Assembly: GCA_023418475.1 (NCBI GenBank)
Contig: JAEZZO010000004.1
Span: 62,001 to 126,000 of the forward strand
Reading direction: 5' to 3'
Length of the DNA: 64,000 nucleotides
Origin: Bacillota bacterium
Lineage (GTDB): Bacteria; Bacillota; Clostridia; Lachnospirales; Lachnospiraceae
In this document: piece by piece, positions 27,895-35,913 of the stretch
Numbering within the stretch: position 1 is the stretch's first letter
Layout: the number at the start of each line of letters is the position of its first letter
The notes under the pieces: generated by a model
What the model was told of the DNA's origin: nothing
What the model saw: only the letters and a program-made list of their open reading frames with translations
Databases searched by the model: none
Position numbers and translations under genes: made by a program

Positions 27895-28104
27895 TTGCAG
27901 ACCAGAATACAAGAACTGAGAAAAGTGCGTAGTATTACACAGAGTGACCTGGCTGATGCAGTGAATGTTACAAGACAAACTATCATTTCGCTGGAAAACG
28001 GTAAATATAAGGCCTCTCTGGTACTGGCACATAAGATCGCACAGTTTTTTCAGGTATCGATTGAAGAGATCTTTATATTTAATGAGGAGGATGAGAATAT
28101 ATGA
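27895..28104 (+). CDS. Small XRE-family repressor
   Basis: 69 residues from TTG 27895 with AAGGTG upstream. Almost the entire protein is a Cro/CI-type helix-turn-helix (MQTRIQELRKVRSITQSDLA, VTRQTIISLENGKYKASLVLAHKIAQFF) followed by the VSIEEIFIFNE ending common to the YgzD/YozG class. It overlaps the start of the membrane protein by 4 bp (ATGA). The pair regulator plus membrane protein is widespread in Firmicutes; the signal is unknown. Confidence 0.9.
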   Translation: MQTRIQELRKVRSITQSDLADAVNVTRQTIISLENGKYKASLVLAHKIAQFFQVSIEEIFIFNEEDENI

Positions 28105-28580
28105 TAGGTTTATTTTGCGGTGCGAAAGCCAATAGTAATGAGGAATATAGAAAAGTAATAAAAGACAGAATGAATATAATGGTTTTAGTTTTCGCAATTG
28201 GAGTTGCTACATTAGTTGTTGCTTTACTGGGGGAATATGTATGGAATACACCAATCAGTGAACATATGCTTGGAATCTATGCAGGTGCCGGAACCGGATT
28301 AATACTTGCATCTATAATAATCTGGATTAAAAATAAAAATATATTAACCAATGAAGAAAAGATAAAAAAAAGCAGATTAAACTGTACGGATGAAAGAATT
28401 CAGGAAATCAATGGAAAAGCATTTCGGGCGGCAACCGTTATTTTATTAATCGGAATTTATGCATTTGCTCTGATTGGAGGATTGTTCTATCCGTTGTTGG
28501 CAACTGCAATGCTGCCGCTGGTTTTTATCTTTATGGCCGGTTATATTATTTCCTTTTTGATCTATGAAAAAAGGATGTAA
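28101..28580 (+). CDS. Four-helix membrane protein paired with the XRE regulator
   Basis: 159 residues. Helices at about 28-46, 58-78, 110-128 and 133-152; a basic cytoplasmic loop (IKNKNILTNEEKIKKSRLN) lies between the second and third. It resembles DUF2178-type proteins found next to small XRE regulators. Translationally coupled to the repressor. Function unknown. Confidence 0.75.
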   Translation: MIGLFCGAKANSNEEYRKVIKDRMNIMVLVFAIGVATLVVALLGEYVWNTPISEHMLGIYAGAGTGLILASIIIWIKNKNILTNEEKIKKSRLNCTDERIQEINGKAFRAATVILLIGIYAFALIGGLFYPLLATAMLPLVFIFMAGYIISFLIYEKRM

Positions 28581-28700
28581 TAATCGGAGAGAAAATTAAG
28601 AGCTGCAGCTGAGAGCTGCATAAGTTTGAAACATCCTTATGCTGCAGAAGGCTTGGGATGGGTATATAATATTCATCCCGTCATATTTAGATGAAAGAAA

Positions 28701-28907
28701 GTGCAGACAAGTAAAATGAAGAGAACCTTGATAAAATTATGTATGCCGCTTGGACTACTTATATTTGCTACCTATCGAATTGCTAATCATTTTATAGCAA
28801 TACCTGATATACTTGCGTGTCCTGCCTGCTATATTAGTATCACCTTAATGCTGCTTGGTGTATTTTACCATGGCTGGTGCTTTGGAAAGCATAAAAATCC
28901 CTATTGA
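28701..28907 (+). CDS. Hypothetical two-helix membrane protein
   Basis: 68 residues from GTG 28701; an ATG at 28716 is an alternative. Two hydrophobic segments flank the motif CPACY, and the C-terminus is His/Lys rich. The upstream AAAGAAAG is a weak ribosome site. No family recognised; probably real because of its membrane-protein composition but unproven. Confidence 0.45.
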   Translation: MQTSKMKRTLIKLCMPLGLLIFATYRIANHFIAIPDILACPACYISITLMLLGVFYHGWCFGKHKNPY

Positions 28908-28939
28908 TTGCTAATTACAATTCCTGTCTCATAAAAAAA

Positions 28940-28968
28940 TTGTAATTCGACTTGCAATGAGCTAAAAT
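28940..28968 (+). promoter_or_regulatory. Promoter of the MTA/SAH nucleosidase gene
   Basis: TTGTAA (28940-28945), 17-bp spacer, TAAAAT (28963-28968). Confidence 0.65.
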
Positions 28969-29009
28969 GGTAGCATTGAATACAGTAAGATGCGGAGGCA
29001 GTGAAGGAA

Positions 29010-29708
29010 ATGAATAAAATTGCAATTATAGGAGCTATGGATGAGGAAGTACAGATATTAAAAAGCAGAATGCGCAGTATTACTGTGAAGACGATTGCAT
29101 CGATGGATTTTTACGAAGGTCTGTTGCTGGGGAAAGAGGTCGTTGTAGTGCGCTGTGGTATTGGTAAGGTTAATGCAGCAGTTTGCACCCAGATACTGGT
29201 TGACTGTTATCAAATAGAAGCGATTATTAATACAGGAGTAGCAGGTTCTTTGCGAAATGAAATAGAGATTACCGATATTGTTCTTTCAACAGATACGCTG
29301 CAGCATGATGTGGATGCTACCGGTTTCGGATACGAACATGGTATAATACCACGAATGCACAGCTCGGTTTTTCCGGCGGATGAAAAATTGATGAAACTAG
29401 CCAAAGAAATATGTGAAGAAGTAATCCCATCCGTAGGAGTACACACCGGAAGAGTAGTAAGTGGTGATCAATTTATCTCTGACAGTGCTAAAAAAGTCTG
29501 GCTGGTAGATAAATTCGCCGCATACTGCACCGAGATGGAAGGAGCAGCCATTGCCCAGGCAGCTTACTTAAACAATATCCCATTCCTCATTATTCGGGCA
29601 ATTTCTGACAAAGCTGACCATAGTGCCGAGATGGACTACGGAGAATTTGAAAAACTAGCCATCGTTAATACCGTAAAGCTTCTGGAAGGGTTACTTGCCA
29701 GGCTATAA
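29010..29708 (+). CDS. mtnN: 5'-methylthioadenosine/S-adenosylhomocysteine nucleosidase
   Basis: 232 residues from ATG 29010 with GGAGG 11 bases upstream; a GTG at 29001 is too close to that site. MTAN motifs are present: MNKIAIIGAMDEEVQIL, NTGVAGSL, the active-site loop DTLQHDVDATGFGYE and CTEMEGAAIAQAAY followed by IRAISDKAD (catalytic Asp). The enzyme cleaves MTA and SAH to adenine and thioribose derivatives in the activated-methyl cycle. Monocistronic, between its own promoter and a terminator. Confidence 0.96.
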   Translation: MNKIAIIGAMDEEVQILKSRMRSITVKTIASMDFYEGLLLGKEVVVVRCGIGKVNAAVCTQILVDCYQIEAIINTGVAGSLRNEIEITDIVLSTDTLQHDVDATGFGYEHGIIPRMHSSVFPADEKLMKLAKEICEEVIPSVGVHTGRVVSGDQFISDSAKKVWLVDKFAAYCTEMEGAAIAQAAYLNNIPFLIIRAISDKADHSAEMDYGEFEKLAIVNTVKLLEGLLARL

Positions 29709-29728
29709 TAAAGAAAGAACTACAATAC

Positions 29729-29776
29729 CACATGCTGCCGGTCCTGATCGCTTCGATAACCGGTAGCATGTTTTAT
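29729..29776 (+). terminator. Terminator after mtnN
   Basis: CATGCTGCCGGT (29731-29742) pairs with ACCGGTAGCATG (29759-29770), followed by TTTTA. Confidence 0.85.
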
Positions 29777-29785
29777 TTATGGAAA

Positions 29786-29835
29786 AGTTCGTCCTATGAA
29801 ATAAAGACTCTCCGGGGGAACACAGCAATGGAATA
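29786..29835 (+). repeat. Dispersed post-terminator repeat, copy C
   Basis: AGTTCGTCCTATGAAATAAA then GACTCTCCGGGGGAACACAG matches the 5' half of copies A and B; the 3' half is lost. It starts about 10 bp after the mtnN terminator. Confidence 0.6.
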
Positions 29836-29896
29836 TGAATAGACTGTGAGAGGTAACTATATTGCATATAATACCAAAAGTTTTGCAATTCCTACC

Positions 29897-29924
29897 TTGT
29901 GAAATATTTCAAATAAAGTATAAT
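29897..29924 (+). promoter_or_regulatory. Promoter of the MoxR operon
   Basis: TTGTGA (29897-29902), 16-bp spacer, TATAAT (29919-29924). Its position makes the ATG at 29926 too early to be the start of MoxR. Confidence 0.5.
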
Positions 29925-29943
29925 TATGGAAGAGGATAACAGA

Positions 29944-30903
29944 ATGGATAAAGGGGCGTGCAGTATGGAAAATCAGGAAAAAGTTCAGGAAATGATAAGG
30001 AATATGGAACATATAATTGTTGGGAAGAGAGAGGTTATTGAAAATACCTTGGTTACCCTTCTGGCAGGAGGTCATCTTCTATTGGAGGATGTGCCGGGCG
30101 TGGGAAAGACAACTCTTGCTAAAACCCTGGCTCAAACAATTGATTGTGGATTTACAAGAATTCAATTTACTCCGGATACATTACCAAGTGATATTACCGG
30201 GTTATCCGTCTATAACATGCAATCCGGAAAATTTGAGTATTCCAAGGGAGCTATTATGAATAATATCATACTGGCAGATGAGATTAACCGTACCTCACCA
30301 AAAACCCAGGCAAGCCTGCTGGAGGCAATGGAGGAGAAACAAGTTACAGTGGATGCAATTACCTATTCGCTTAGCAATCCATTCATGGTAATTGCCACTC
30401 AAAATCCCATAGATTATCTTGGAACGTATAATCTGCCGGAAGCGCAGCTGGATCGCTTTATGATGAAGATTTCAATCGGTTATCCGCAGGCAGGAGATGA
30501 GAAGGTTATGGCAGATCGTTTTTTAAACCATAAGCTGACGAGGAAACTGGAGGCCGTAGTGGATGGCGAGACAGTGCTCCGGATGCAGAAGGAAGTGGAA
30601 GAGGTTAAAGTTAATCAGGATTTGATTACTTTTGCCACTGCTATTATACAAAAGACGAGAAGTGACAGTAATATTGCACTTGGAGCAAGTCCCAGAGCGA
30701 CTCTGGCATTGCTGCGTGCGGCTCAGGCATTGGCGTATCTGAAAGGGAGAAATTACAGTATACCGGATGATATTATGAAGCTTGTGCCACAGGTTTTATC
30801 GCATCGTATGATCCTGTCTCCGGAAGCCAGATTGTCACAGCTTAAAATCGATAGAATATTAAAAAATATTGTCGCTAAAATTCCGGTTCCGGTATTTTCT
30901 TAG
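29944..30903 (+). CDS. MoxR-family AAA+ ATPase
   Basis: 319 residues from ATG 29944 (GGAAGAGG 8 bases upstream); ATG 29965 with AAGGGG is equally possible and gives the most typical N-terminus. Walker A is GVGKTTLAK, Walker B ILADEINR, sensor 1 IATQNP and the arginine-finger region LPEAQLDRF. MoxR ATPases act as chaperones for metal- or von Willebrand-type partners; here the partners are the DUF58 protein and the transglutaminase encoded next. The DUF58 gene starts 19 bp after its stop. Confidence 0.93.
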   Translation: MDKGACSMENQEKVQEMIRNMEHIIVGKREVIENTLVTLLAGGHLLLEDVPGVGKTTLAKTLAQTIDCGFTRIQFTPDTLPSDITGLSVYNMQSGKFEYSKGAIMNNIILADEINRTSPKTQASLLEAMEEKQVTVDAITYSLSNPFMVIATQNPIDYLGTYNLPEAQLDRFMMKISIGYPQAGDEKVMADRFLNHKLTRKLEAVVDGETVLRMQKEVEEVKVNQDLITFATAIIQKTRSDSNIALGASPRATLALLRAAQALAYLKGRNYSIPDDIMKLVPQVLSHRMILSPEARLSQLKIDRILKNIVAKIPVPVFS

Positions 30904-30922
30904 TGACGGATAGGATGCTGCC

Positions 30923-32116
30923 ATGAAAATAAACCGACTGATCTGTATTCTGTTTATCATAGGAAGCGGTGTGTTTGCCTCCTGTTATGGGGGTGGTTTT
31001 TCTTATGCTCTTTTTTATCTGTCACTATTGGCTCCTGTCATAGCATTTCTTTATACACTATATGTTTATGCGCGGTTTAAAATCTATCAGTCAATTGATA
31101 GCCGTTTGGTTGTAAAAGGCGACTGGACGCGGTATTCCTTCGTAGTGGCAAATGAAGACTTTATTACGTTTCGTAACATAAAAGTTAACTTTTTAAGCGA
31201 TAAATCCAAGATTGAAGCAGCAAACAGGACAATTGAATACAGCTTGCTTCCCGGCGAGGAAGAGCGGTTGGAAACAAGAATGAAGTGTAACTTTCGCGGG
31301 GAATATTATGTCGGGGTGGATTCCATAGAGGTTACAGATTTTCTCTATCTTTTTTCAATTAAATATCCGCTGATTTCAAAGTTAAAAGCAATTGTGTATC
31401 CAAGAGTGGTTAAGCTGGAACGCCTTGCAATAGCTCCACCTCAAACAGATGTAAAGAACCCTGTAAAATTCGATAATTTTAATGGAGAAGAGCTGGATAC
31501 AGAGGTAAGAAAGTATTATCCGGGAGATTCCAGGAAGAGAATACACTGGAGGGCATCTGCGAAAATGCATGAACTGGTCAGCCGGAAATATCAGTATATT
31601 CCAAAGGCAGAGATCATAATATTCATGGATCTTATGAAAATACAGGAAGACGATATGAAGGTGGTGATGGCGGAAGATAAAATTATTGAGAGTGCCCTGG
31701 CAATATCTGATTATTATGCATCCATTAATACGCCATCGGAGATAATTTATGAACAAAGAGGGGTAAACGTAGCTTATGTTACCACCAGGGAAGATTTTAA
31801 CACATTTTATAGGGTATGTGCTTCTATCCGTTTTAGCAGCTTAGTTCCGGTTGAGAATATGATGAGCGAAAGGCTTCTAATGGGAGCAGAGGGCATGTTT
31901 TGTATTGTAGTTACGCATTTTCTTACAAAAGCACTCTATATAGTTTCACTGCAGGCTGTTTCAAACGGTTGTCATGTCAGCATTTTATATATTAGCGACG
32001 ATATATCACAGGAAAGCAAGAATTTACAGAATGGGATGAAATTATCCGGTATTTGTGTATATCAGATCATGGCAGAGACAGAGATTGGCGATGTTCTTTC
32101 GGGCATAGCGGTATAA
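30923..32116 (+). CDS. DUF58 domain protein
   Basis: 397 residues. Two adjacent hydrophobic stretches at the N-terminus (about 5-50), a beta-rich region, then the DUF58 core (about 195-300) with FNGEELDTEVRKYYPGD and RKRIHWRASAKMHELVSR. DUF58 is related to von Willebrand A domains and always sits beside MoxR. Probably membrane-anchored with the core in the cytoplasm. Second gene of the MoxR/DUF58/transglutaminase operon. Confidence 0.9.
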   Translation: MKINRLICILFIIGSGVFASCYGGGFSYALFYLSLLAPVIAFLYTLYVYARFKIYQSIDSRLVVKGDWTRYSFVVANEDFITFRNIKVNFLSDKSKIEAANRTIEYSLLPGEEERLETRMKCNFRGEYYVGVDSIEVTDFLYLFSIKYPLISKLKAIVYPRVVKLERLAIAPPQTDVKNPVKFDNFNGEELDTEVRKYYPGDSRKRIHWRASAKMHELVSRKYQYIPKAEIIIFMDLMKIQEDDMKVVMAEDKIIESALAISDYYASINTPSEIIYEQRGVNVAYVTTREDFNTFYRVCASIRFSSLVPVENMMSERLLMGAEGMFCIVVTHFLTKALYIVSLQAVSNGCHVSILYISDDISQESKNLQNGMKLSGICVYQIMAETEIGDVLSGIAV

Positions 32117-32163
32117 ATAAATATAATCAGAGAAAGAGTAGGCAATTGGGGGATTGATTATTC

Positions 32164-34587
32164 ATGGGAAAGAAGCGGGAGAAACTTAATCAGGCATATC
32201 ATATCATATTAAGCATTGCACTTACCTGGGCGCTTGTATTGGCTGTTAACCAATATTATCAGCTTAGAGTATCGGTAATACAGATTATTACTTTTTCTGT
32301 TCTTCCTGTTTTCGCTATTTTTATCATAGATATTTATAAAAAGAACCTGATCAGTTATCTTATTCTACTATGCAGTATTCCGTTTTTAGTCCTTGTATTC
32401 TGGTTAACAAAGCAAAATCCGCTGCATTTGCTGCAGGACTGGCTGAACTGGTGTTACTATTATAATGGGTCAGAAGAATTGTATAATGGATTTTATGCAG
32501 GATTTGCCGCCCTATCTGCTGCAATTGCCGGGGCAATACTATTGTATGTTTTCACGAAGCTGCAATGGGCAAAAATAATTTTAGGGGCTGTGATCTTTTG
32601 TATACTAATAACGCTCAGCATTCAGAAGGTGGATATAAATAAAACAGTAATTGGTATCAGCATCTTTTATAGCATGACAATTATTGTTGAACTTTCCAGC
32701 ATGATATACAGTAAGAAAACAGGAAAACTGGATAAAAAAGAAGGAATGTTTTATCTTGCTCCGATTTGCCTTATACTGGCAGTATTATCCATTAGCTTTC
32801 CCTCCAAAGCAGAGCCGATTAGATGGAATACGATTAGGAAAGTATACAATGGTATGGCGGAACAATTTTCATTATGGGGTACGGATCTTAAATATTATTT
32901 TGGTAACAGTAGCAGCGTATTCTCGATTAATTTGGCAGGATATTCTGAAAACCCAGGAGAGCTAAGCGGGGGAAAGGTAGTAAAGAATTCCGGAGTTGCA
33001 CTTAAAATATCGGGTTTAGACAAAGAGGAAACAGTATATCTGATGGGATCTGTCAGCAATGTATATACCGGCAGCCGTTGGAATAAAGAGCAGGAGGAAA
33101 ATGGCTTAGGGAAAGAAGAATATTTTCTGGAGTATACGGAATTATACAATGCTTTGGCAAGACAGAAGCTGGAAACATTGGAGAACAACCAATTTCTAGA
33201 AAAAAACACAATTCGTATAAAATATAATAATATAAAGACAAAAACATTTTTTTATCCGCTTAGTACAAGTAAATATGAATTTACATATAGTAACAAAGAG
33301 CTTGCACTTGATGCACCTTCGGTAACTTTTCGTAAAGCATACGGAAAAGGGATATCCTACAGTACCAATTACTATCAGATGAATTTGCAGGGGAAGGCAT
33401 TCATTCAAATGCTTCAAAGTGCTGATGCATTCTCTTATGAGAATAAGTATGAACTCAATCCGGAATCCGCTGCATGGCTGCAGAAAAATGTATTGTTTAG
33501 TGACGGCAGTACAGATTTACAGAAGGATCAAAAGAACTATGAGATGTTAAAAAAGTATGCTAAGCGGATGAAAAGCCAATATAGTGCCCTTCCGGCAGAA
33601 TTGCCGGAAAGAGTGCGTAAGCTTGCGCAAAAAATAACGAAGAACTATACGACGAAATACGATAAATTAAAAGCAATTGAGGCATTTCTATTAAACTATA
33701 CCTATACATTGACGCCGGGGGAGGTTCCGGAGAATGAGGACTTTACAGATTATTTTCTGTTTGAGAGCAGGAAAGGTTATTGCACTTCCTTTGCAACGGC
33801 AATGGCTGTTCTAAGCAGGTGCATCGGTGTACCCTCCAGATATGTGGAAGGCTTTGTTGCCCGTTATGGAGACAGGGATGAGGATGGTTATTGTTCTGTA
33901 AAAAACAGTCAGGCACATGCATGGGCAGAAGCTTATCTGGAAGGCATCGGATGGATACCCTTTGAAGCAACACCTACTTTCTATGATGTACGTTATAACG
34001 AGTGGAAAGAATACAACGGAGCAGCCAATAGTGTTGTAAACAATACGGATTTAACGCATATGTATGAAGACTATGCACACCAACAGATTGTGCTTGACCA
34101 GCAGGACGAGGATATTGCGGTATCTGAAAATAAGGATAGCAGGATGAAAATCCTGAAAGAAGTATTAATCTACACAGCAGCACTATTGGTAGTTGTGTCG
34201 GCAATACTTGGATATTATTTTATTATGGTATGCCGTTACCGGAATACATATCGGAAAGCTAATTGTAACGGTAAAATGTATATGTTATTTTTACGTATTT
34301 TATATTTGCTTCGAAGGGAGGGCTTTGCACTCGGACAGCAGGAAACAGTGCTTATGCTGGCGGAAAGGGTGAAGGACCGTTACAAATATGAGAAAATTGA
34401 TTTTTACGTAATAGCCGAAATCTATATGCGTTATCGGTACGGAGAATGCGAAATCCGGGAGAAAGAACTTAATCAGGCGAATACTTTTTGCAAAGGATTA
34501 TGGAATAAACAAAGAAAAGAAGAACACCGGTTTAAGATGTGGTTTAGAGAATTCATGTTTCTGGCCAAAAAAGGTAGGTATTGGTAA
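32164..34587 (+). CDS. Membrane transglutaminase-like protein (TgpA/DUF3488 type)
   Basis: 807 residues. About six N-terminal membrane helices (about 15-215), a large extracellular region with a transglutaminase-like core (about 480-620) and a single C-terminal helix (about 663-685) before a cytoplasmic DUF4129-like tail of about 115 residues. The catalytic Cys540 (GYCTSFATAMAVLSR) and His585 (AHAWAEAY) are present; the third position is in WIPFEATP, where Glu replaces the usual Asp. The role is probably extracellular protein cross-linking or peptide hydrolysis at the cell wall. Last gene of the MoxR operon. Confidence 0.9.
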   Translation: MGKKREKLNQAYHIILSIALTWALVLAVNQYYQLRVSVIQIITFSVLPVFAIFIIDIYKKNLISYLILLCSIPFLVLVFWLTKQNPLHLLQDWLNWCYYYNGSEELYNGFYAGFAALSAAIAGAILLYVFTKLQWAKIILGAVIFCILITLSIQKVDINKTVIGISIFYSMTIIVELSSMIYSKKTGKLDKKEGMFYLAPICLILAVLSISFPSKAEPIRWNTIRKVYNGMAEQFSLWGTDLKYYFGNSSSVFSINLAGYSENPGELSGGKVVKNSGVALKISGLDKEETVYLMGSVSNVYTGSRWNKEQEENGLGKEEYFLEYTELYNALARQKLETLENNQFLEKNTIRIKYNNIKTKTFFYPLSTSKYEFTYSNKELALDAPSVTFRKAYGKGISYSTNYYQMNLQGKAFIQMLQSADAFSYENKYELNPESAAWLQKNVLFSDGSTDLQKDQKNYEMLKKYAKRMKSQYSALPAELPERVRKLAQKITKNYTTKYDKLKAIEAFLLNYTYTLTPGEVPENEDFTDYFLFESRKGYCTSFATAMAVLSRCIGVPSRYVEGFVARYGDRDEDGYCSVKNSQAHAWAEAYLEGIGWIPFEATPTFYDVRYNEWKEYNGAANSVVNNTDLTHMYEDYAHQQIVLDQQDEDIAVSENKDSRMKILKEVLIYTAALLVVVSAILGYYFIMVCRYRNTYRKANCNGKMYMLFLRILYLLRREGFALGQQETVLMLAERVKDRYKYEKIDFYVIAEIYMRYRYGECEIREKELNQANTFCKGLWNKQRKEEHRFKMWFREFMFLAKKGRYW

Positions 34588-34593
34588 TAACGT

Positions 34594-34648
34594 GATTATA
34601 GGGAAATTATAACTGATAGGCAGTTATAATTTCCCTATAATCTTTTTA
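34594..34648. terminator. Bidirectional terminator between convergent operons
   Basis: A perfect 22-bp inverted repeat (34594-34615 with 34621-34642) with a five-base loop and T5 tail. It slightly overlaps the end of spoIID on the other strand. Confidence 0.9.
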
Positions 34649-35605
34649 TTCGGATAGATTTGCGACAGAAACACCGGTATAATAATGCGTAAGAATAGCG
34701 GTATAATCAGAGCCTTCTTCAGCCATTGCATTGGCACCATACTGGCTTAGACCAATACCATGCCCGGAGCCGTTACAAATGATACGAACCTTTTTTTCAT
34801 ATTCTTCCATATAAAAATGATTAGAGGGCAATCCGATCACTTTTGCAAATTCTTCTCCTGAAACGGTTTTATCACCCAGCTCAATTTTGAGCACATAACC
34901 GGCACTGTCACGCGAAGCTACGGTAACTTCTTTTAAAAACGATTCTTCTTTTAGATTAAGGTTATTATAGTATCGATTAAGAAGGGTAATCAAGTCAGCC
35001 GGCTTATACTCATTTATTTTTAAATAGTTGGTGGAGGTAACATCCTGCTTGCTGGAAACACTCACCAAATAGGGAACATCAATACCCCAGGCTTCTGAGG
35101 CATTTCGTGTGAAGCCGGAGCCGGTATCAAAAAATACAGGCAGAATTAGAGAACCTTTATAGAGAAGCACCTTATTTTTTGTTCCATAAACAGCATTTTC
35201 AAGTTTGGTAAAGTAAGCATGGTAATCGGCTTCCCCCCAATATTCCTCCAGTGAATCTAAACTGATATAGGAAAGACCCAGCTCAGAGGTTGTAAAACTG
35301 GTTTTGGCCGGATTATCTCTGGTCAGAAGAGTTGCATTATATAAGGCATAGGTACGCGCAATGACAGCCTGTGCCTTCAAAGCATCCATCTGGTAGCCTG
35401 CAGGCATGTTGGCGGCAACAACACCTAGCAGGTAGTCTTCAAAGGAAAGCTCACTCTTTGATCCATTTGCATCGTAATAGACGGAGAAGCTCATCGCCTC
35501 AAGTGAATCAGTTACTTTATTTTCTTTTACTAACATTGTTAATATAAAAGGAATTAGAAGTACCAGAACACATACCGTTACGGTTTTAATCAGTATTTTT
35601 TTCAT
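34646..35605 (-). CDS. spoIID: Stage II sporulation protein D
   Basis: 319 residues from ATG 35605, which has GGAGGTG 4-5 bases upstream; an ATG at 35629 would add 8 residues without a ribosome site. One N-terminal membrane helix (about 3-24) anchors a SpoIID lytic domain: LLGVVAANMPAGYQMDALKA, QAVIARTYAL, FFDTGSGFTRNASEAWG and GHGIGLSQYGANAMA. SpoIID is a lytic transglycosylase that remodels peptidoglycan during engulfment, showing the organism is an endospore former. It is alone here; spoIIM and spoIIP are not in the window. Confidence 0.93.
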   Translation of the reverse strand: MKKILIKTVTVCVLVLLIPFILTMLVKENKVTDSLEAMSFSVYYDANGSKSELSFEDYLLGVVAANMPAGYQMDALKAQAVIARTYALYNATLLTRDNPAKTSFTTSELGLSYISLDSLEEYWGEADYHAYFTKLENAVYGTKNKVLLYKGSLILPVFFDTGSGFTRNASEAWGIDVPYLVSVSSKQDVTSTNYLKINEYKPADLITLLNRYYNNLNLKEESFLKEVTVASRDSAGYVLKIELGDKTVSGEEFAKVIGLPSNHFYMEEYEKKVRIICNGSGHGIGLSQYGANAMAEEGSDYTAILTHYYTGVSVANLSE

Positions 35606-35913
35606 AACACCTCCAAAACGCTGCGACATTTTACATGCTTTGGCATCTTATCATTACATTATATTTACAGAGAGAGAGAATATGCTTTTTATTCTGGAGT
35701 TGTCCCATGAATTATATAATTATGATTAGTAATGATTACAAATTCTAAACCTGAAAAAAGATTGTGCCGAACGGATTATATTTTTTATTTAAGGATTATT
35801 TAATAAATTGCCAGTTACAATCAGATTAATAAGGGCAGATAATTGTGAAGCTTAAGAATTAGGATAGTTCTATAATTGTTTACCGGATTAAGGTTAAGGA
35901 AAGGGGAAAGGAA

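Noticed and set aside
28910..28946. AATTACAATT/AATTGTAATT dyad as a terminator before mtnN
   Set aside because: No T-run follows, and the right arm contains the likely -35 of the mtnN promoter.
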